Shown here in pieces: positions 44,554 to 53,163 of a stretch of 64,000 nucleotides of DNA. The stretch is from Burkholderia sp. BCC1644. Its GTDB lineage: Bacteria; Pseudomonadota; Gammaproteobacteria; Burkholderiales; Burkholderiaceae. Below the pieces are notes generated by a model, which made no database searches, was not told the origin of the DNA, and saw only the letters and a program-made list of their open reading frames with translations. A program made the position numbers and the translations under genes. The DNA is taken from assembly GCF_902833225.1 (NCBI RefSeq), contig NZ_CADFEI010000003.1, forward strand, positions 124,001-188,000, given 5' to 3'. Every line of letters begins with the position of its first letter. Positions within the stretch are counted from its first letter, which is position 1.

Positions 44554-44582
44554 CCCTGCGGACGTCATGGGCAGGCGGCCGG
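44549..44582. repeat. 34-base direct repeat, right copy
   Basis: Exact copy of 38993-39026 in direct orientation. It lies at the fusion point between the cox subunit IV fragment and an MFS-like fragment. Confidence 0.9.
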
Positions 44583-44780
44583 AGCCTCGGCGCGCAGCAG
44601 CAACGGCATGGCCGTACGAAAACCAATGGCGCTCCAGCGAAGCAAGTGGCCCACGGCCCAATGCGCTCCCACATGGCACCTGCCATGGCGCCGGCAAGCA
44701 ACATGCAACGCCCGTCTATCAGGTCGAATACGCCGCACGCGGTGCCGCGCAACGCGGCGGGTGACGTTCAGACGCCATCG
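44566..44780 (-). pseudogene. C-terminal fragment of an MFS transporter gene
   Basis: On the minus strand, GTACGVFDLIDGRCMLLAGAMAGAMWERIGPWATCFAGA resembles the last two helices of a major facilitator (G-x-x-x-D/S-G...LLA...AG-x-x-W-D/E-R-x-G-P-x-A-T-F-x-A-G-A). A shift of frame then gives AMPLLLRAEAPAACP and a stop inside the 34-base repeat. The N-terminal ten helices are absent and the frame is broken, so it is a remnant. Confidence 0.5.
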
Positions 44781-44960
44781 CGGCAAGTACGCCGAAATCG
44801 ACAGGAATAAGTCGCCCGCGCCGCGCGTTTACTGCACGTATCCCACGCAGTTGAAAGACCCGTGCCGTTGCCATGGCAGGGGCACGTTCGTGCTCGCCGG
44901 CGCCGCCGGGCGCAATCGCTCGAAGCGCGCCTGCGCAACTTTCATTCAAAGGGGGCTGTC

Positions 44961-45368
44961 ATGCGTGTTGTTTACCGAATTGCCGGCGTCGTCATGCTTT
45001 GCACGATTTCGCATGCGGGCTGGGCTCAGCAATCCGTCAAAGCGACCTTGCTGTCGAACTCGATCAAGCTTGAAACGCATAGCGTGAAGGCTGGCCGCAT
45101 CAAACTTGTCGTCGCGAACACCGCGAACAACAACATGGAGCACGAACTCGTCGTGTTCAAAACGGACCTTGACGATAACGCGCTGCCCGTCGGCAAGGAA
45201 CAGGTGCTCGAACACAAGCTGACCAAGATCGGGGAAGTCGAGGACATCGCGCCGGGCAAGACCAAATCCGCGTCATTCAGGCTCACTCCTGGACGCTACG
45301 TCCTGATTTGCAACAAGCCCGGACACTATGCGGCAGGCATGCACACGGTACTGGCCGTGACACCGTAA
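44961..45368 (+). CDS. Periplasmic cupredoxin
   Basis: 135 residues. Signal peptide 1-22 (cut after GWA). The fold runs from SVKATLLSNSIKLETHSVKAGRIKLVVANTANNNMEHELVVFK, with the first copper His, to GRYVLICNKPGHYAAGMHTVLAV, with the Cys, second His and Met. This is a complete type 1 copper site (His, Cys-x4-His-x4-Met). It probably carries electrons or binds copper. GGGGGC precedes the ATG. It lies between the recombination scar and the chromate genes, near the cytochrome oxidase operon, but its partner is not evident. Confidence 0.85.
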   Translation: MRVVYRIAGVVMLCTISHAGWAQQSVKATLLSNSIKLETHSVKAGRIKLVVANTANNNMEHELVVFKTDLDDNALPVGKEQVLEHKLTKIGEVEDIAPGKTKSASFRLTPGRYVLICNKPGHYAAGMHTVLAVTP

Positions 45369-45532
45369 GCGTGACGGGGGCGGGATGGCGCACAACGTCC
45401 ACTCGAAAGCCTCCCTCCCCTTGCCGGCGCAACGCCCCCGGATGCCGATTCGGCCCTCCATCCCGCCGGTTATCCGTCATCGGATCCCGACCATCGAGTC
45501 GATACGATCGGGAAAGCGACCAAAATTCCTTT

Positions 45533-45566
45533 GTAGATAATTCAACATCTACGTAGAATATTCTAC
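45533..45566 (+). promoter_or_regulatory. Double palindromic operator of chrBA
   Basis: Two adjacent sites precede and touch the chrB start: GTAGAT-N8-ATCTAC (45533-45552) and the perfect 14-base palindrome GTAGAATATTCTAC (45553-45566). They share the GTAGA/TCTAC half-site and are in line with binding of a dimeric repressor such as ChrB, which is known to control chrBA in other bacteria. Confidence 0.7.
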
Positions 45567-46544
45567 ATGGATGCCATCTCGATCTGGTCGCTTCTCGTTC
45601 TTACCCTGCCGACGGAAAACGCCACGGCCCGCATGCGGTTCTGGCGCGCGCTCAAGGCGAAGGGCTGCGCGGTGCTACGCGACGGCATCTACTTGCTTCC
45701 GTACACGGACGAACACGAAAGCACGTTGCGCGAACTCGCGGACGCCATCGAGGAAAGCGGCGGCACGGCCTATCTGCTGCGCGCACCGAGCCTCGACACA
45801 TCGCAGGAGCAGGCATTCCGTGCGCTCTTCAATCGCGACGAAGACTACGCGGCATTTGCCCGCACGCTCGCCGACGCACGCAAGACGGTGGCCGGGCAGT
45901 CCGCCGCTGAACTCGCCCGCCTGCTGCGCCGCCTGCGCAAGGATTTCGACGCACTCCACGCGATCGACTATTTCCCCGGTGACGCGGCAGTTCGCGCCGA
46001 AGTCGCGCTGCAGGATTTCGTTGCGCTGGTCGACACCGTGCTGTCGCCGGGCGAACCGCACGCCGCGGACCGCGAGATCCGGCCGCTCGCGATCGATGCA
46101 TATCAGGGCCGCGCGTGGGCGACACGTCAGCGCATGTGGGTCGACCGCGTCGCGAGCGCGTGGCTGATCCGCCGTTTCATCGACGCGCGCGCGCGCTTCA
46201 TCTGGCTGGCGTCGCCGGCCGATTGTCCGGTCGATGCGCTGGGCTTCGATTTCGACGGCGCAACGTTCACCCATGTCGGCGAACGCGTGACGTTCGAAGT
46301 GCTGCTCGCGAGTTTCGGGCTCGACCAGGACCCGGCGCTGATGCGGCTGGGCGAGATCGTGCACGCTCTCGATGTGGGCGGCACCACCGCGCCGGAAGCG
46401 GTCGGCTTCGAGGCCGTGATGGCCGGCATGCGGCAACGTACGGACAACGACGATCAACTGCTCGAACAGATGAGCGCGGTACTCGACGCCCTGTATGCGC
46501 ATTTCGCGTCGAACGACCGGAACGGGACCGAGGCCAAGCCATGA
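45567..46544 (+). CDS. chrB: Chromate-responsive regulator ChrB
   Basis: 325 residues. The N-terminal half (LLVLTLPTENATARMRFWRALKAKGCAVLRDGIYLLP) is the ChrB N-domain. The C-terminal half has RMWVDRVASAWLIRRFIDARARFIW, FDFDGATFTHVGERVTFEVLLASFG and LGEIVHALDVGG, the typical ChrB blocks. ChrB senses chromate and represses chrA until chromate is present. The gene overlaps chrA by 4 bases (ATGA), so translation is coupled. A palindromic operator overlaps its start. Confidence 0.9.
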   Translation: MDAISIWSLLVLTLPTENATARMRFWRALKAKGCAVLRDGIYLLPYTDEHESTLRELADAIEESGGTAYLLRAPSLDTSQEQAFRALFNRDEDYAAFARTLADARKTVAGQSAAELARLLRRLRKDFDALHAIDYFPGDAAVRAEVALQDFVALVDTVLSPGEPHAADREIRPLAIDAYQGRAWATRQRMWVDRVASAWLIRRFIDARARFIWLASPADCPVDALGFDFDGATFTHVGERVTFEVLLASFGLDQDPALMRLGEIVHALDVGGTTAPEAVGFEAVMAGMRQRTDNDDQLLEQMSAVLDALYAHFASNDRNGTEAKP

Positions 46545-47719
46545 CCACCGCTATCGTCGCGACCGAACCGACCTATTCGCTGGGCCAACTGATCGGCTAC
46601 ATGCTGCGTCTCGGCACGTTCGGATTCGGCGGACCGGTCGCGCTCGCGGGCTACATGCGTCGCGACCTCGTCGAGCGGCGCGGCTGGATCACTGAAGCCG
46701 ACTACAAGGAAGGGCTCACGCTGGCCCAGCTCGCGCCGGGGCCGATGGCCGCGCAACTCGCGATCTACCTCGGCTTCGTCCACTACCGGATTCTCGGCGC
46801 GACGCTCGTCGGCTTCGCGTTCGTCATCCCGTCGTTCGTGATGGTGCTCGCGCTCGGCTTCGCGTACGCGCACTTCGGCGGGTTGTCGTGGATGCAGGCC
46901 GTGTTCTACGGCGTCGGCGCCGCGGTGGTCGGCATCATCGCGATGAGCGCATACAAGCTCACGACCAAGACCGTCGGCCACGACAAACTCCTCTGGGCCA
47001 TCTTCCTGACGCTGGCCGTCGTGACCTTCATCACGGAATCGGAAATTGCGTGGCTGTTCGTCGTCGCCGGGCTGATCGGCTGGCTGTGGCGCGCACCGCC
47101 CAAATGGCTGCACAAGGGAGGACTGAATGCCGTGGCCGCCGCCAACCTGCCGGCAGCCAGCGGACTGCTGAGCGGCATCGATCTGCCGCAACTCGTTCAG
47201 ATCGGCGCGTTCTTCATGAAGGCGGGCGCATTCGTATTCGGTTCCGGACTCGCGATCGTGCCGTTCCTGTACGGCGGCGTCGTCACCGAGCATCACTGGC
47301 TGAACGACAAACAGTTCGTCGATGCCGTCGCGGTCGCGATGATCACGCCCGGCCCGGTCGTGATCACCGTCGGCTTCATCGGGTATCTCGTGGCGGGTTT
47401 TCCCGGCGCGTGCGTTGCCGCGCTCGGCACGTTCCTGCCTTGCTATCTGTTCACCGTCATTCCCGCGCCGTACGTGAAGAAGTACGGCCACCGGCCCGGC
47501 GTGAAGGCGTTCGTCGACGGTATCACGGCCGCGGCCGTCGGCGCGATCACGGGCTCCGTGCTCGTCATCGCGAAGCGATCGATCGTCGACGTCCCGACCG
47601 CCCTGCTCGCGCTCGCAACCGTACTGCTGCTATGGCGCTTCAAGAAGCTGCAGGAGCCGGTGATCGTGACCGCTGCAGCCCTCGTCGGCCTCGTGGCGTA
47701 TCCGCTGCTCCATCACTGA
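46541..47719 (+). CDS. chrA: Chromate transporter ChrA
   Basis: 392 residues with about ten membrane segments in two homologous CHR halves. The first half starts GYMLRLGTFGFGGPVALAGYMRRDLVERRGWIT, with the typical GFGGP and the RRDL block, then LTLAQLAPGPMAAQLAIYLG. The second repeats it as FFMKAGAFVFGSGLAIVPFLYGGVV and VAVAMITPGPVVITVGFIGYLVAGFPGA. It exports chromate from the cytosol. Length is typical of the long-chain family. It is directly coupled to chrB. Confidence 0.93.
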   Translation: MTTAIVATEPTYSLGQLIGYMLRLGTFGFGGPVALAGYMRRDLVERRGWITEADYKEGLTLAQLAPGPMAAQLAIYLGFVHYRILGATLVGFAFVIPSFVMVLALGFAYAHFGGLSWMQAVFYGVGAAVVGIIAMSAYKLTTKTVGHDKLLWAIFLTLAVVTFITESEIAWLFVVAGLIGWLWRAPPKWLHKGGLNAVAAANLPAASGLLSGIDLPQLVQIGAFFMKAGAFVFGSGLAIVPFLYGGVVTEHHWLNDKQFVDAVAVAMITPGPVVITVGFIGYLVAGFPGACVAALGTFLPCYLFTVIPAPYVKKYGHRPGVKAFVDGITAAAVGAITGSVLVIAKRSIVDVPTALLALATVLLLWRFKKLQEPVIVTAAALVGLVAYPLLHH

Positions 47720-47783
47720 CCCGCGTACACGGGGGCGGACGCTGCGTTGTCGAACGGGTTCTCGTCCACTCTAAGGAGCGGTC

Positions 47784-48107
47784 ATGCGAAGGCCCTGCGG
47801 ATGGATGGCTGTCGTCATGGCGATCGCCGTCTCGATTGCCCTGTCCGGTTGCGGAAGAGGCACGCCCGACCGGGCTTCCGGTGAGACCGTCGCGCTCGAG
47901 CAAGTGCCGGCGCCGGTAAGAACGACGATCGAGCGGCAACGGCAAGGCGGCCACGTCGAAACGATTCAACGGCGCGCGAAGAATGGCCGGTCGCTCTATG
48001 TCGTCACGATTGTGCAGGGCGACCAGGAACAGCGCCTGATTCTGGCCGACGACGGCAAGCTCGTCAGCAGCCGCCCGGCCGGCGACGACGAAGAAGACGA
48101 CGACTGA
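47784..48107 (+). CDS. Small PepSY-like lipoprotein
   Basis: 107 residues. MRRPCGWMAVVMAIAVSIALSGC is a lipoprotein signal with lipobox LSGC. The mature part, VALEQVPAPVRTTIERQRQGGHVETIQRRAKNGRSLYVVTIVQG, has the spacing of a PepSY-like domain. The C-terminus is a DDEEDDD acidic tail. AAGGAG precedes the ATG. It is 64 bases after chrA on the same strand and may be cotranscribed. Role in metal handling is a guess. Confidence 0.65.
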   Translation: MRRPCGWMAVVMAIAVSIALSGCGRGTPDRASGETVALEQVPAPVRTTIERQRQGGHVETIQRRAKNGRSLYVVTIVQGDQEQRLILADDGKLVSSRPAGDDEEDDD

Positions 48108-48486
48108 CCCGTCAGCCGTGCGACCACGCATCTCCCATACGGCCGGACAGGGGGAGCGCCATGAAGTGGATGACGCGGGAACGTCCCTGAAGCGATCGCA
48201 TCGCTTCTTCGTGGCGCGTCGCCCGATTCATCAACGACGCACCCGGATTTCCCTACGTGCCCGGCGTCGCGCCCCCTCCTTCGAGTCGAGCGACCGACAC
48301 GTGATCGCGTGATCAATGGACATCACCCGGGAAGTTCCGCGTCAAACGAGCCGGAATGCGGATGGTTCGCACGTGAGCGAACCGCAGGTTCGACGCTGCA
48401 TGAACCTCACCGCCGAAGCGCGCCGGCGTAGCGGTGCGAGCGGTTCCAGGTCAGGTGAATCCCGACACGCGCGGCCGGCGAAGACA
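48108..48486. other. Intergenic, no gene seen
   Basis: This 379-base region between convergent transcripts holds no convincing gene. The 14 bases at 48455-48468 match 39027-39040 in reverse complement. Confidence 0.45.
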
Positions 48487-48828
48487 TCAGCGAAAGAACA
48501 GCTCCCGCATCCCGAACGTGTGATGCGCCTCGGCCGCCATCAGCACCATGAGCACCAGCAGGCACAGCGGCGGAACCAGGATCGCGTACACCAGCGCCAG
48601 CCGCTCCCACATCATGTGCATGAAGATCGACACGATCAGTCCGGCCTTGGCGATCATCAGCACGACGATCAGCACCCAGCGCAGCAGGCCCTGAACGTGG
48701 AAGTAATCGACCAGGTACGACATCGTGCTCAGCAGGAACAGCAGGCCCCAGATCTTCAGGTAGAGGCCGATCGGATGCTGCTGGCCGTGCGCGGCGTCGG
48801 GTCGATCGGCGGGATCGGTGTGGTCCAT
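48487..48828 (-). CDS. Cytochrome c oxidase subunit IV
   Basis: 113 residues with three membrane helices. LYLKIWGLLFLLSTMSYLVDYF, WVLIVVLMIAKAGLIVSIFMHMMWER and LALVYAILVPPLCLLVLMVLMAAEAH match the prokaryotic cox IV (COX4_pro) family. It ends the oxidase operon, 8 bases after the subunit III gene. A truncated near-identical copy of its 3' end is at 44372-44553. Confidence 0.85.
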   Translation of the reverse strand: MDHTDPADRPDAAHGQQHPIGLYLKIWGLLFLLSTMSYLVDYFHVQGLLRWVLIVVLMIAKAGLIVSIFMHMMWERLALVYAILVPPLCLLVLMVLMAAEAHHTFGMRELFFR

Positions 48829-48836
48829 GGCCTGCC

Positions 48837-49538
48837 TCACCACAAATAGAACAGCGCGAAGATGAACACCCACACCAGGTCGACGAAGTGCCAGTACAGG
48901 CCGGCGATCTCGACAATCTGGAAGTTGCCGTGCTCGATGAACCCCGGCCGCATGATCTTGCGTGCAACCAGCAGCAGGTAGATCACGCCGCAGGTCACGT
49001 GAAAGCCGTGGAACCCGGTGATCGTGAAGAAGCACGCGCCGAACTGCGCCGCGCCCAGCGGGTTGCCCCACGGACGGATACCTTCATGAACGATCAGCTT
49101 GGTCCATTCGAGGGCCTGCATCGACACGAAGGCCGCGCCCAGCAGCGCGGTCGCGAGCAACAGCATGCCGGCGCGCCGGGCGTTGCGCCGGTAGCCGAAG
49201 TTGACGGCCATCGCCATGGTGCCGCTGCTGGTGATCAGGATGAACGTCATGATGGCGATCAGCAGCAACGGCACATCCAGGCCGCCGACCGAAAGCCCGA
49301 ACACCTTCGACGTGTCGGGCCACGGCGCCGTGGTCGAGATGCGCACCGTCATGTAGCCGATCAGGAAGCTGCTGAAGACGAAGGTGTCCGACAGCAGGAA
49401 GATCCACATCATCGCCTTGCCCCACGGCACCTTGAAGGCTTCGCGGTCGGCCGACCAGTCCGTGACGACGCCGCGCCAGCCGTCGGGCCCGGCTTCGTCC
49501 GGCGGGATAGGCGCGGATTCGGTGGGGAGCGAGGTCAC
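48837..49538 (-). CDS. Cytochrome c oxidase subunit III
   Basis: 233 residues from a GTG with GGAG 9 bases upstream; the frame is open further but overlaps the preceding gene. FKVPWGKAMMWIFLLSDTFVFSSFLIGYMTVRI, SSGTMAMAVNFGYRRN, GACFFTITGFHGFHVTCGVIYLLLVA and EIAGLYWHFVDLVWVFIFALFYLW are the family blocks, including the H-x-x-x-V-x-x-G and YWHFVD-x-VW motifs. Five to seven helices span the inner membrane. It overlaps the preceding subunit III-like gene by 4 bases. Confidence 0.9.
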   Translation of the reverse strand: MTSLPTESAPIPPDEAGPDGWRGVVTDWSADREAFKVPWGKAMMWIFLLSDTFVFSSFLIGYMTVRISTTAPWPDTSKVFGLSVGGLDVPLLLIAIMTFILITSSGTMAMAVNFGYRRNARRAGMLLLATALLGAAFVSMQALEWTKLIVHEGIRPWGNPLGAAQFGACFFTITGFHGFHVTCGVIYLLLVARKIMRPGFIEHGNFQIVEIAGLYWHFVDLVWVFIFALFYLW

Positions 49539-50146
49539 GGCGCGACTCCATACAGCGGCCCGCAGACGGCGGCGACGATCCCGGGCGTCAGCCACCACAT
49601 CGCCGCCAGCAGCACGAGCCAGACCGCGAGCAGGAAATGCCAGTAGAGCGCGCACAGCGCGATCGCGTGCTGCACCCGGAACGGGTCCGCGCGCCGGAGA
49701 TACGAAAGCGTCATGGCCCAGGCCACCAGCGCGCCCAGCACATGCACTCCGTGCAGGCCGGTGAGCAGGTAGAGAAAGCTGTCGGACGGATTGACGATGA
49801 CGGTCTGCCCAGCCGCCGACAGCATGTGCCACGCGGTCAGTTGCCCGGCCACGAATACGGCCGCCAGCACGCCGCCGCACACCAGCCACGCCGTGCGGTG
49901 CAACGTCAGTTGCCGGGCGCGCTGCATGGCGACGCTGGCCAGCGCCAGCGCGCCGGTGTTCCACCACAGCAGCACCGGATGCGGGATCGGCTGCCAGTCA
50001 GGCTCGCGCATGCGCATCGCATAGGCAAGCAGCAGCAGCGAAAACAACGTCGTGGCGACCGCCATGAAGACGACCAGGCCGGTGCGGCCCGCATTCGGCA
50101 AGCCGGGTGGCGCGTCGTGAACGAAGGGGCGCGGCAGCGTGGTCAT
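49535..50146 (-). CDS. Cytochrome c oxidase subunit III-like protein
   Basis: 203 residues. The last part, DSFLYLLTGLHGVHVLGALVAWAMTLSYLRR and HAIALCALYWHFLLAVWLVLLAAMWW, is subunit III-like, with GLHGxHVxxG and YWHFLxxVW. It is a diverged second subunit III protein in tandem with the true one. It is translated from an ATG overlapping the subunit I stop by 4 bases. Tandem pairs like this occur in some proteobacterial oxidase operons. It may help assemble the complex. Confidence 0.85.
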   Translation of the reverse strand: MTTLPRPFVHDAPPGLPNAGRTGLVVFMAVATTLFSLLLLAYAMRMREPDWQPIPHPVLLWWNTGALALASVAMQRARQLTLHRTAWLVCGGVLAAVFVAGQLTAWHMLSAAGQTVIVNPSDSFLYLLTGLHGVHVLGALVAWAMTLSYLRRADPFRVQHAIALCALYWHFLLAVWLVLLAAMWWLTPGIVAAVCGPLYGVAP

Positions 50147-51897
50147 TCGCGGGCCTCGCCGGGGTGAAGCGCCGGGTGAGCCGGTTCAGGCACCGTCGCG
50201 GGCGGCTGGTTTTGCGGGACGAAGTCTTCCGCCTGCCCCGGCGGGCTGTATTCGTAGGCCCCGCGGTAAACCACGGGCAGCGCGGCGCCCCAGTTGCCGT
50301 GCGCGGGCGGTGTTTGCGGCGTCTGCCACTCCAGCGTGGTGGCCCGCCACGGATTGCCGTCGGCACGCTTGCCGTGCACGAGGCTCCACGCCAGGTTGAA
50401 CAGGAACAGCAGCTGCGCCGCCGCGACGATCAGCGCGACGACGGTGATGAACGTGTTGAGCGTCTGCGCCGAATGCGGAATGAAGCTGTAGCCCTGATAC
50501 GCGTAATACCGCCTCGGCATGCCGAGAATCCCGAGATAGTGCATCGGGAAGTAGATCGCATAGGTGCCGACGAAGGTGATCCAGAAGTGCGCGCGCCCGA
50601 GCGTGTCGTCGAGCATGCGGCCCGTCACCTTCGGGTACCAGTGGTAGAGCCCGCCGAACACCACCAGGATCGGCGACACGGCCATCACCATATGGAAGTG
50701 CGCGACCACGAAATACGTGTTCGACAGCGGAATGTCCACGCTCACGTTGCCGAGGTAGAGCCCGGTCAGCCCGCCCAGCACGAAGGTGCTGATGAAGCCG
50801 ATCGCAAACAGCATCGGCACGGTCAGGTGGATGTCGCCGCGCCACAGCGTCAGCACCCAGTTGTAGACCTTGAGGGCGGTCGGGACGGCGATGATCAGTG
50901 TCGTGGTCGCGAAGAAGAAGCCGAAGTACGGATTCATGCCGGCGATGAACATGTGGTGCGCCCAGACCACGAAGCTCAGCGCGCCGATGATCACGATCGC
51001 CCACACCATCATCCGGTAGCCGAAGATGCTCTTGCGCGCGTGCGTGCTGATCAGGTCCGACGCGATGCCGAAGGCCGGCAGCGCGACGATGTAGACCTCC
51101 GGATGCCCGAAGAACCAGAACAGGTGCTGGAACAGCAGCGGGCTGCCGCCGGCGTGCTTGAGCGTCTGCCCCATCGACACTACGGCCGGTATGAAGAAAC
51201 TGGTGCCGAGCGTCCGGTCGAGCAGCATCATCACCGCCGACACGAACAGCGCCGGAAATGCCAGCAGCGCCATGATGGTCGCAATGAAGATGCCCCATAC
51301 CGTGAGCGGCATGCGCATCAGCGTCATGCCGCGCGTGCGCGCCTGCAGCGTGGTGGTCACGTAATTCAGGCCGCCCATCGTCGCCGCGACGATGAAGATC
51401 GCGAGCGACACGAGCATCAGCACGATGCCCCACTCCACGCCCGGCGTGCCCGGCAGGATCGCCTGCGGCGGATACAGCGTCCAGCCCGCGCCGGTCGGCC
51501 CGCCCGGCACGAAGAAGCTCGCCAGCAGGACCAGCACGGCCAGCAGGTAGACCCAGTAGCTCAACATGTTGAGAAACGGGAACACCATGTCGCGCGCGCC
51601 CAGCATCAGCGGGATCAGGTAGTTGCCGAAGCCGCCCAGGAACAGCGCCGTCAGCAGGTAGATCACCATGATCATCCCGTGCATCGTGACGAACTGGTAG
51701 TAGTGGTTCGCGTCGATGAAACTGAATTTGCCCGGAAACCCGAGCTGCAACCGCATCAGGTCCGACAACACGAGGCCGACCAGGCCGATGGCGATGGCCG
51801 TCAGCGCATACTGCACCGCGATGACCTTGTGGTCCTGGCTCCAGACATAGCGCGTCCAGAAGCTGTGCGGGAGGTGGTCGTGATGGGCGTAGGGCAT
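50143..51897 (-). CDS. coxA: Cytochrome c oxidase subunit I
   Basis: 584 residues, 12 or more helices. ANHYYQFVTMHGMIMV holds the heme a His, WFFGHPEVYIVALPAFG the copper B His and cross-linked Tyr, VVWAHHMFIAGM the two other copper B His, and TYFVVAHFHMVMAV the heme a3 and heme a His. It reduces oxygen to water at the heme a3/copper B centre in the inner membrane and pumps protons. The C-terminus carries an extra Pro-rich tail. It lies 13 bases after the subunit II gene. Confidence 0.95.
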   Translation of the reverse strand: MPYAHHDHLPHSFWTRYVWSQDHKVIAVQYALTAIAIGLVGLVLSDLMRLQLGFPGKFSFIDANHYYQFVTMHGMIMVIYLLTALFLGGFGNYLIPLMLGARDMVFPFLNMLSYWVYLLAVLVLLASFFVPGGPTGAGWTLYPPQAILPGTPGVEWGIVLMLVSLAIFIVAATMGGLNYVTTTLQARTRGMTLMRMPLTVWGIFIATIMALLAFPALFVSAVMMLLDRTLGTSFFIPAVVSMGQTLKHAGGSPLLFQHLFWFFGHPEVYIVALPAFGIASDLISTHARKSIFGYRMMVWAIVIIGALSFVVWAHHMFIAGMNPYFGFFFATTTLIIAVPTALKVYNWVLTLWRGDIHLTVPMLFAIGFISTFVLGGLTGLYLGNVSVDIPLSNTYFVVAHFHMVMAVSPILVVFGGLYHWYPKVTGRMLDDTLGRAHFWITFVGTYAIYFPMHYLGILGMPRRYYAYQGYSFIPHSAQTLNTFITVVALIVAAAQLLFLFNLAWSLVHGKRADGNPWRATTLEWQTPQTPPAHGNWGAALPVVYRGAYEYSPPGQAEDFVPQNQPPATVPEPAHPALHPGEARE

Positions 51898-51910
51898 GAG
51901 GTCTGCTCCG

Positions 51911-53059
51911 TCAGGGCTGGGCCGCAGTGTTGGCCGGCGGGCCGCCTTGCGCCTTGATATAGGCCACCAGCGCAGTCAGCTCCTGATCGCTCAGGTCGAA
52001 GTGCGGCATGATCGGCGAGAAGCCCTTCACGACACGGGCCGTCGGGTCGCGGATGAACGCACGCAGATAGGCTTCGTCCACCTTCGCGGTGCTGCCGTCG
52101 GCCATCGTTTCGGTCTTGCCGTACAGGCCCTTCCAGGTCGGGCCCACGCGCGGGGTGCCGTCGACGGTATGGCACGCGACGCAGCCCTTGGCCGCCGCGA
52201 GCGTCTTGCCCAGATCGGCAAGCGCCTGGGCGCTGCCGCCGGCGGCGGCGGGCGCAGCCTGCACCCTCGCCTGCTGCCGCTGCGCGAACGTGGCCTGCTG
52301 CGCCAGCCAGCGCGAGAACGATGCCTCGTCTTCCACCACCACCACACCGCGCATGTTCGAGTGCCCGATGCCGCAGAGCTGCGCGCACAGGATGTCGTAG
52401 CGCCCCGCCTTGGTCGGCGTGAACCAGAAGGTGGTCACCATGCCGGGCACCATGTTCATGCGCGCCCGGAACGGCGGGACATAGAAGTCGTGCAGCACGT
52501 CGCGCGACCGTGCCAGGACCTGGATCGGCCGGTTGAGCGGCAGGTGGACCTCGGGCGTCTCGATCAGGTAGTTGTCGCGGCCGTTGGGGTCGGCGGGGTT
52601 CAGCCCGAAGGGATTGTCGTCGCTGATGTAGCGCACGTCCGTCGTACCGAGCTTGCCGCCGGGGCCGGCGAAGCGGAAGCGCCATTGCCATTGCTGGCCG
52701 AGCACCTCCATCTGCAGCACGTTGCGCGGCGGCCGGATGTAGTCCGCATAGACGAAGAGCCCAGGCGCCAGCAACGCCGCGACGCCGGCGGCGGTCAGGC
52801 CGATCAGCCACCACTCGAGCCGCCGGTTGTGCGGCTCGTAGGCCGCGTGATGCCCGCTGCGATGGCGATAGCGCACCAGGGCGATCGCGATGAACAGGTT
52901 GATTGCGATGAAGAGCACGCCGGTAATGACGAGCGTGATCGTCAGCATGTCGTCCATGCGCACCCAGTTCGACGCAATCGGCGTGATCCACCAGGGACTG
53001 GCAAAGTGAAACCCCACCGCCAGGATGACGATCAGGATCAGGGCAATCGCAAGCGCCAT
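51911..53059 (-). CDS. coxB: Cytochrome c oxidase subunit II with fused cytochrome c
   Basis: 382 residues. A helix at 1-25 and another near 40-65 are followed by a second pair near 85-105. The periplasmic CuA domain contains VLGQQWQWRFRFAG, DVLHDFYVPPFRARMNMVPGM and CAQLCGIGHSNMRG (CuA Cys, Cys, His, Met). After a linker, GCVACHTVDGTPRVGP is a heme c binding C-x-x-C-H, with PIMPHF supplying the Met ligand. Such caa3-type fusions accept electrons directly. It is first in the operon of II-I-III-III-IV. No heme a synthase or Cox11 gene is in view. Confidence 0.93.
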   Translation of the reverse strand: MALAIALILIVILAVGFHFASPWWITPIASNWVRMDDMLTITLVITGVLFIAINLFIAIALVRYRHRSGHHAAYEPHNRRLEWWLIGLTAAGVAALLAPGLFVYADYIRPPRNVLQMEVLGQQWQWRFRFAGPGGKLGTTDVRYISDDNPFGLNPADPNGRDNYLIETPEVHLPLNRPIQVLARSRDVLHDFYVPPFRARMNMVPGMVTTFWFTPTKAGRYDILCAQLCGIGHSNMRGVVVVEDEASFSRWLAQQATFAQRQQARVQAAPAAAGGSAQALADLGKTLAAAKGCVACHTVDGTPRVGPTWKGLYGKTETMADGSTAKVDEAYLRAFIRDPTARVVKGFSPIMPHFDLSDQELTALVAYIKAQGGPPANTAAQP

Positions 53060-53163
53060 AAGCCGCCTCGTTGCATGTCACTCGCCGGAGCCGCCGACAC
53101 CGGGTTCCGTGTCTCCCGCGAACGCTGCGTGGTCAAGCTCGGCGCGGCGGGAAACGCGATGTG

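Noticed and set aside
50107..51957. 616-residue plus-strand frame opposite cytochrome oxidase subunit I
   Set aside because: His/Arg-rich shadow frame; the opposite strand encodes a complete oxidase subunit with all metal ligands.
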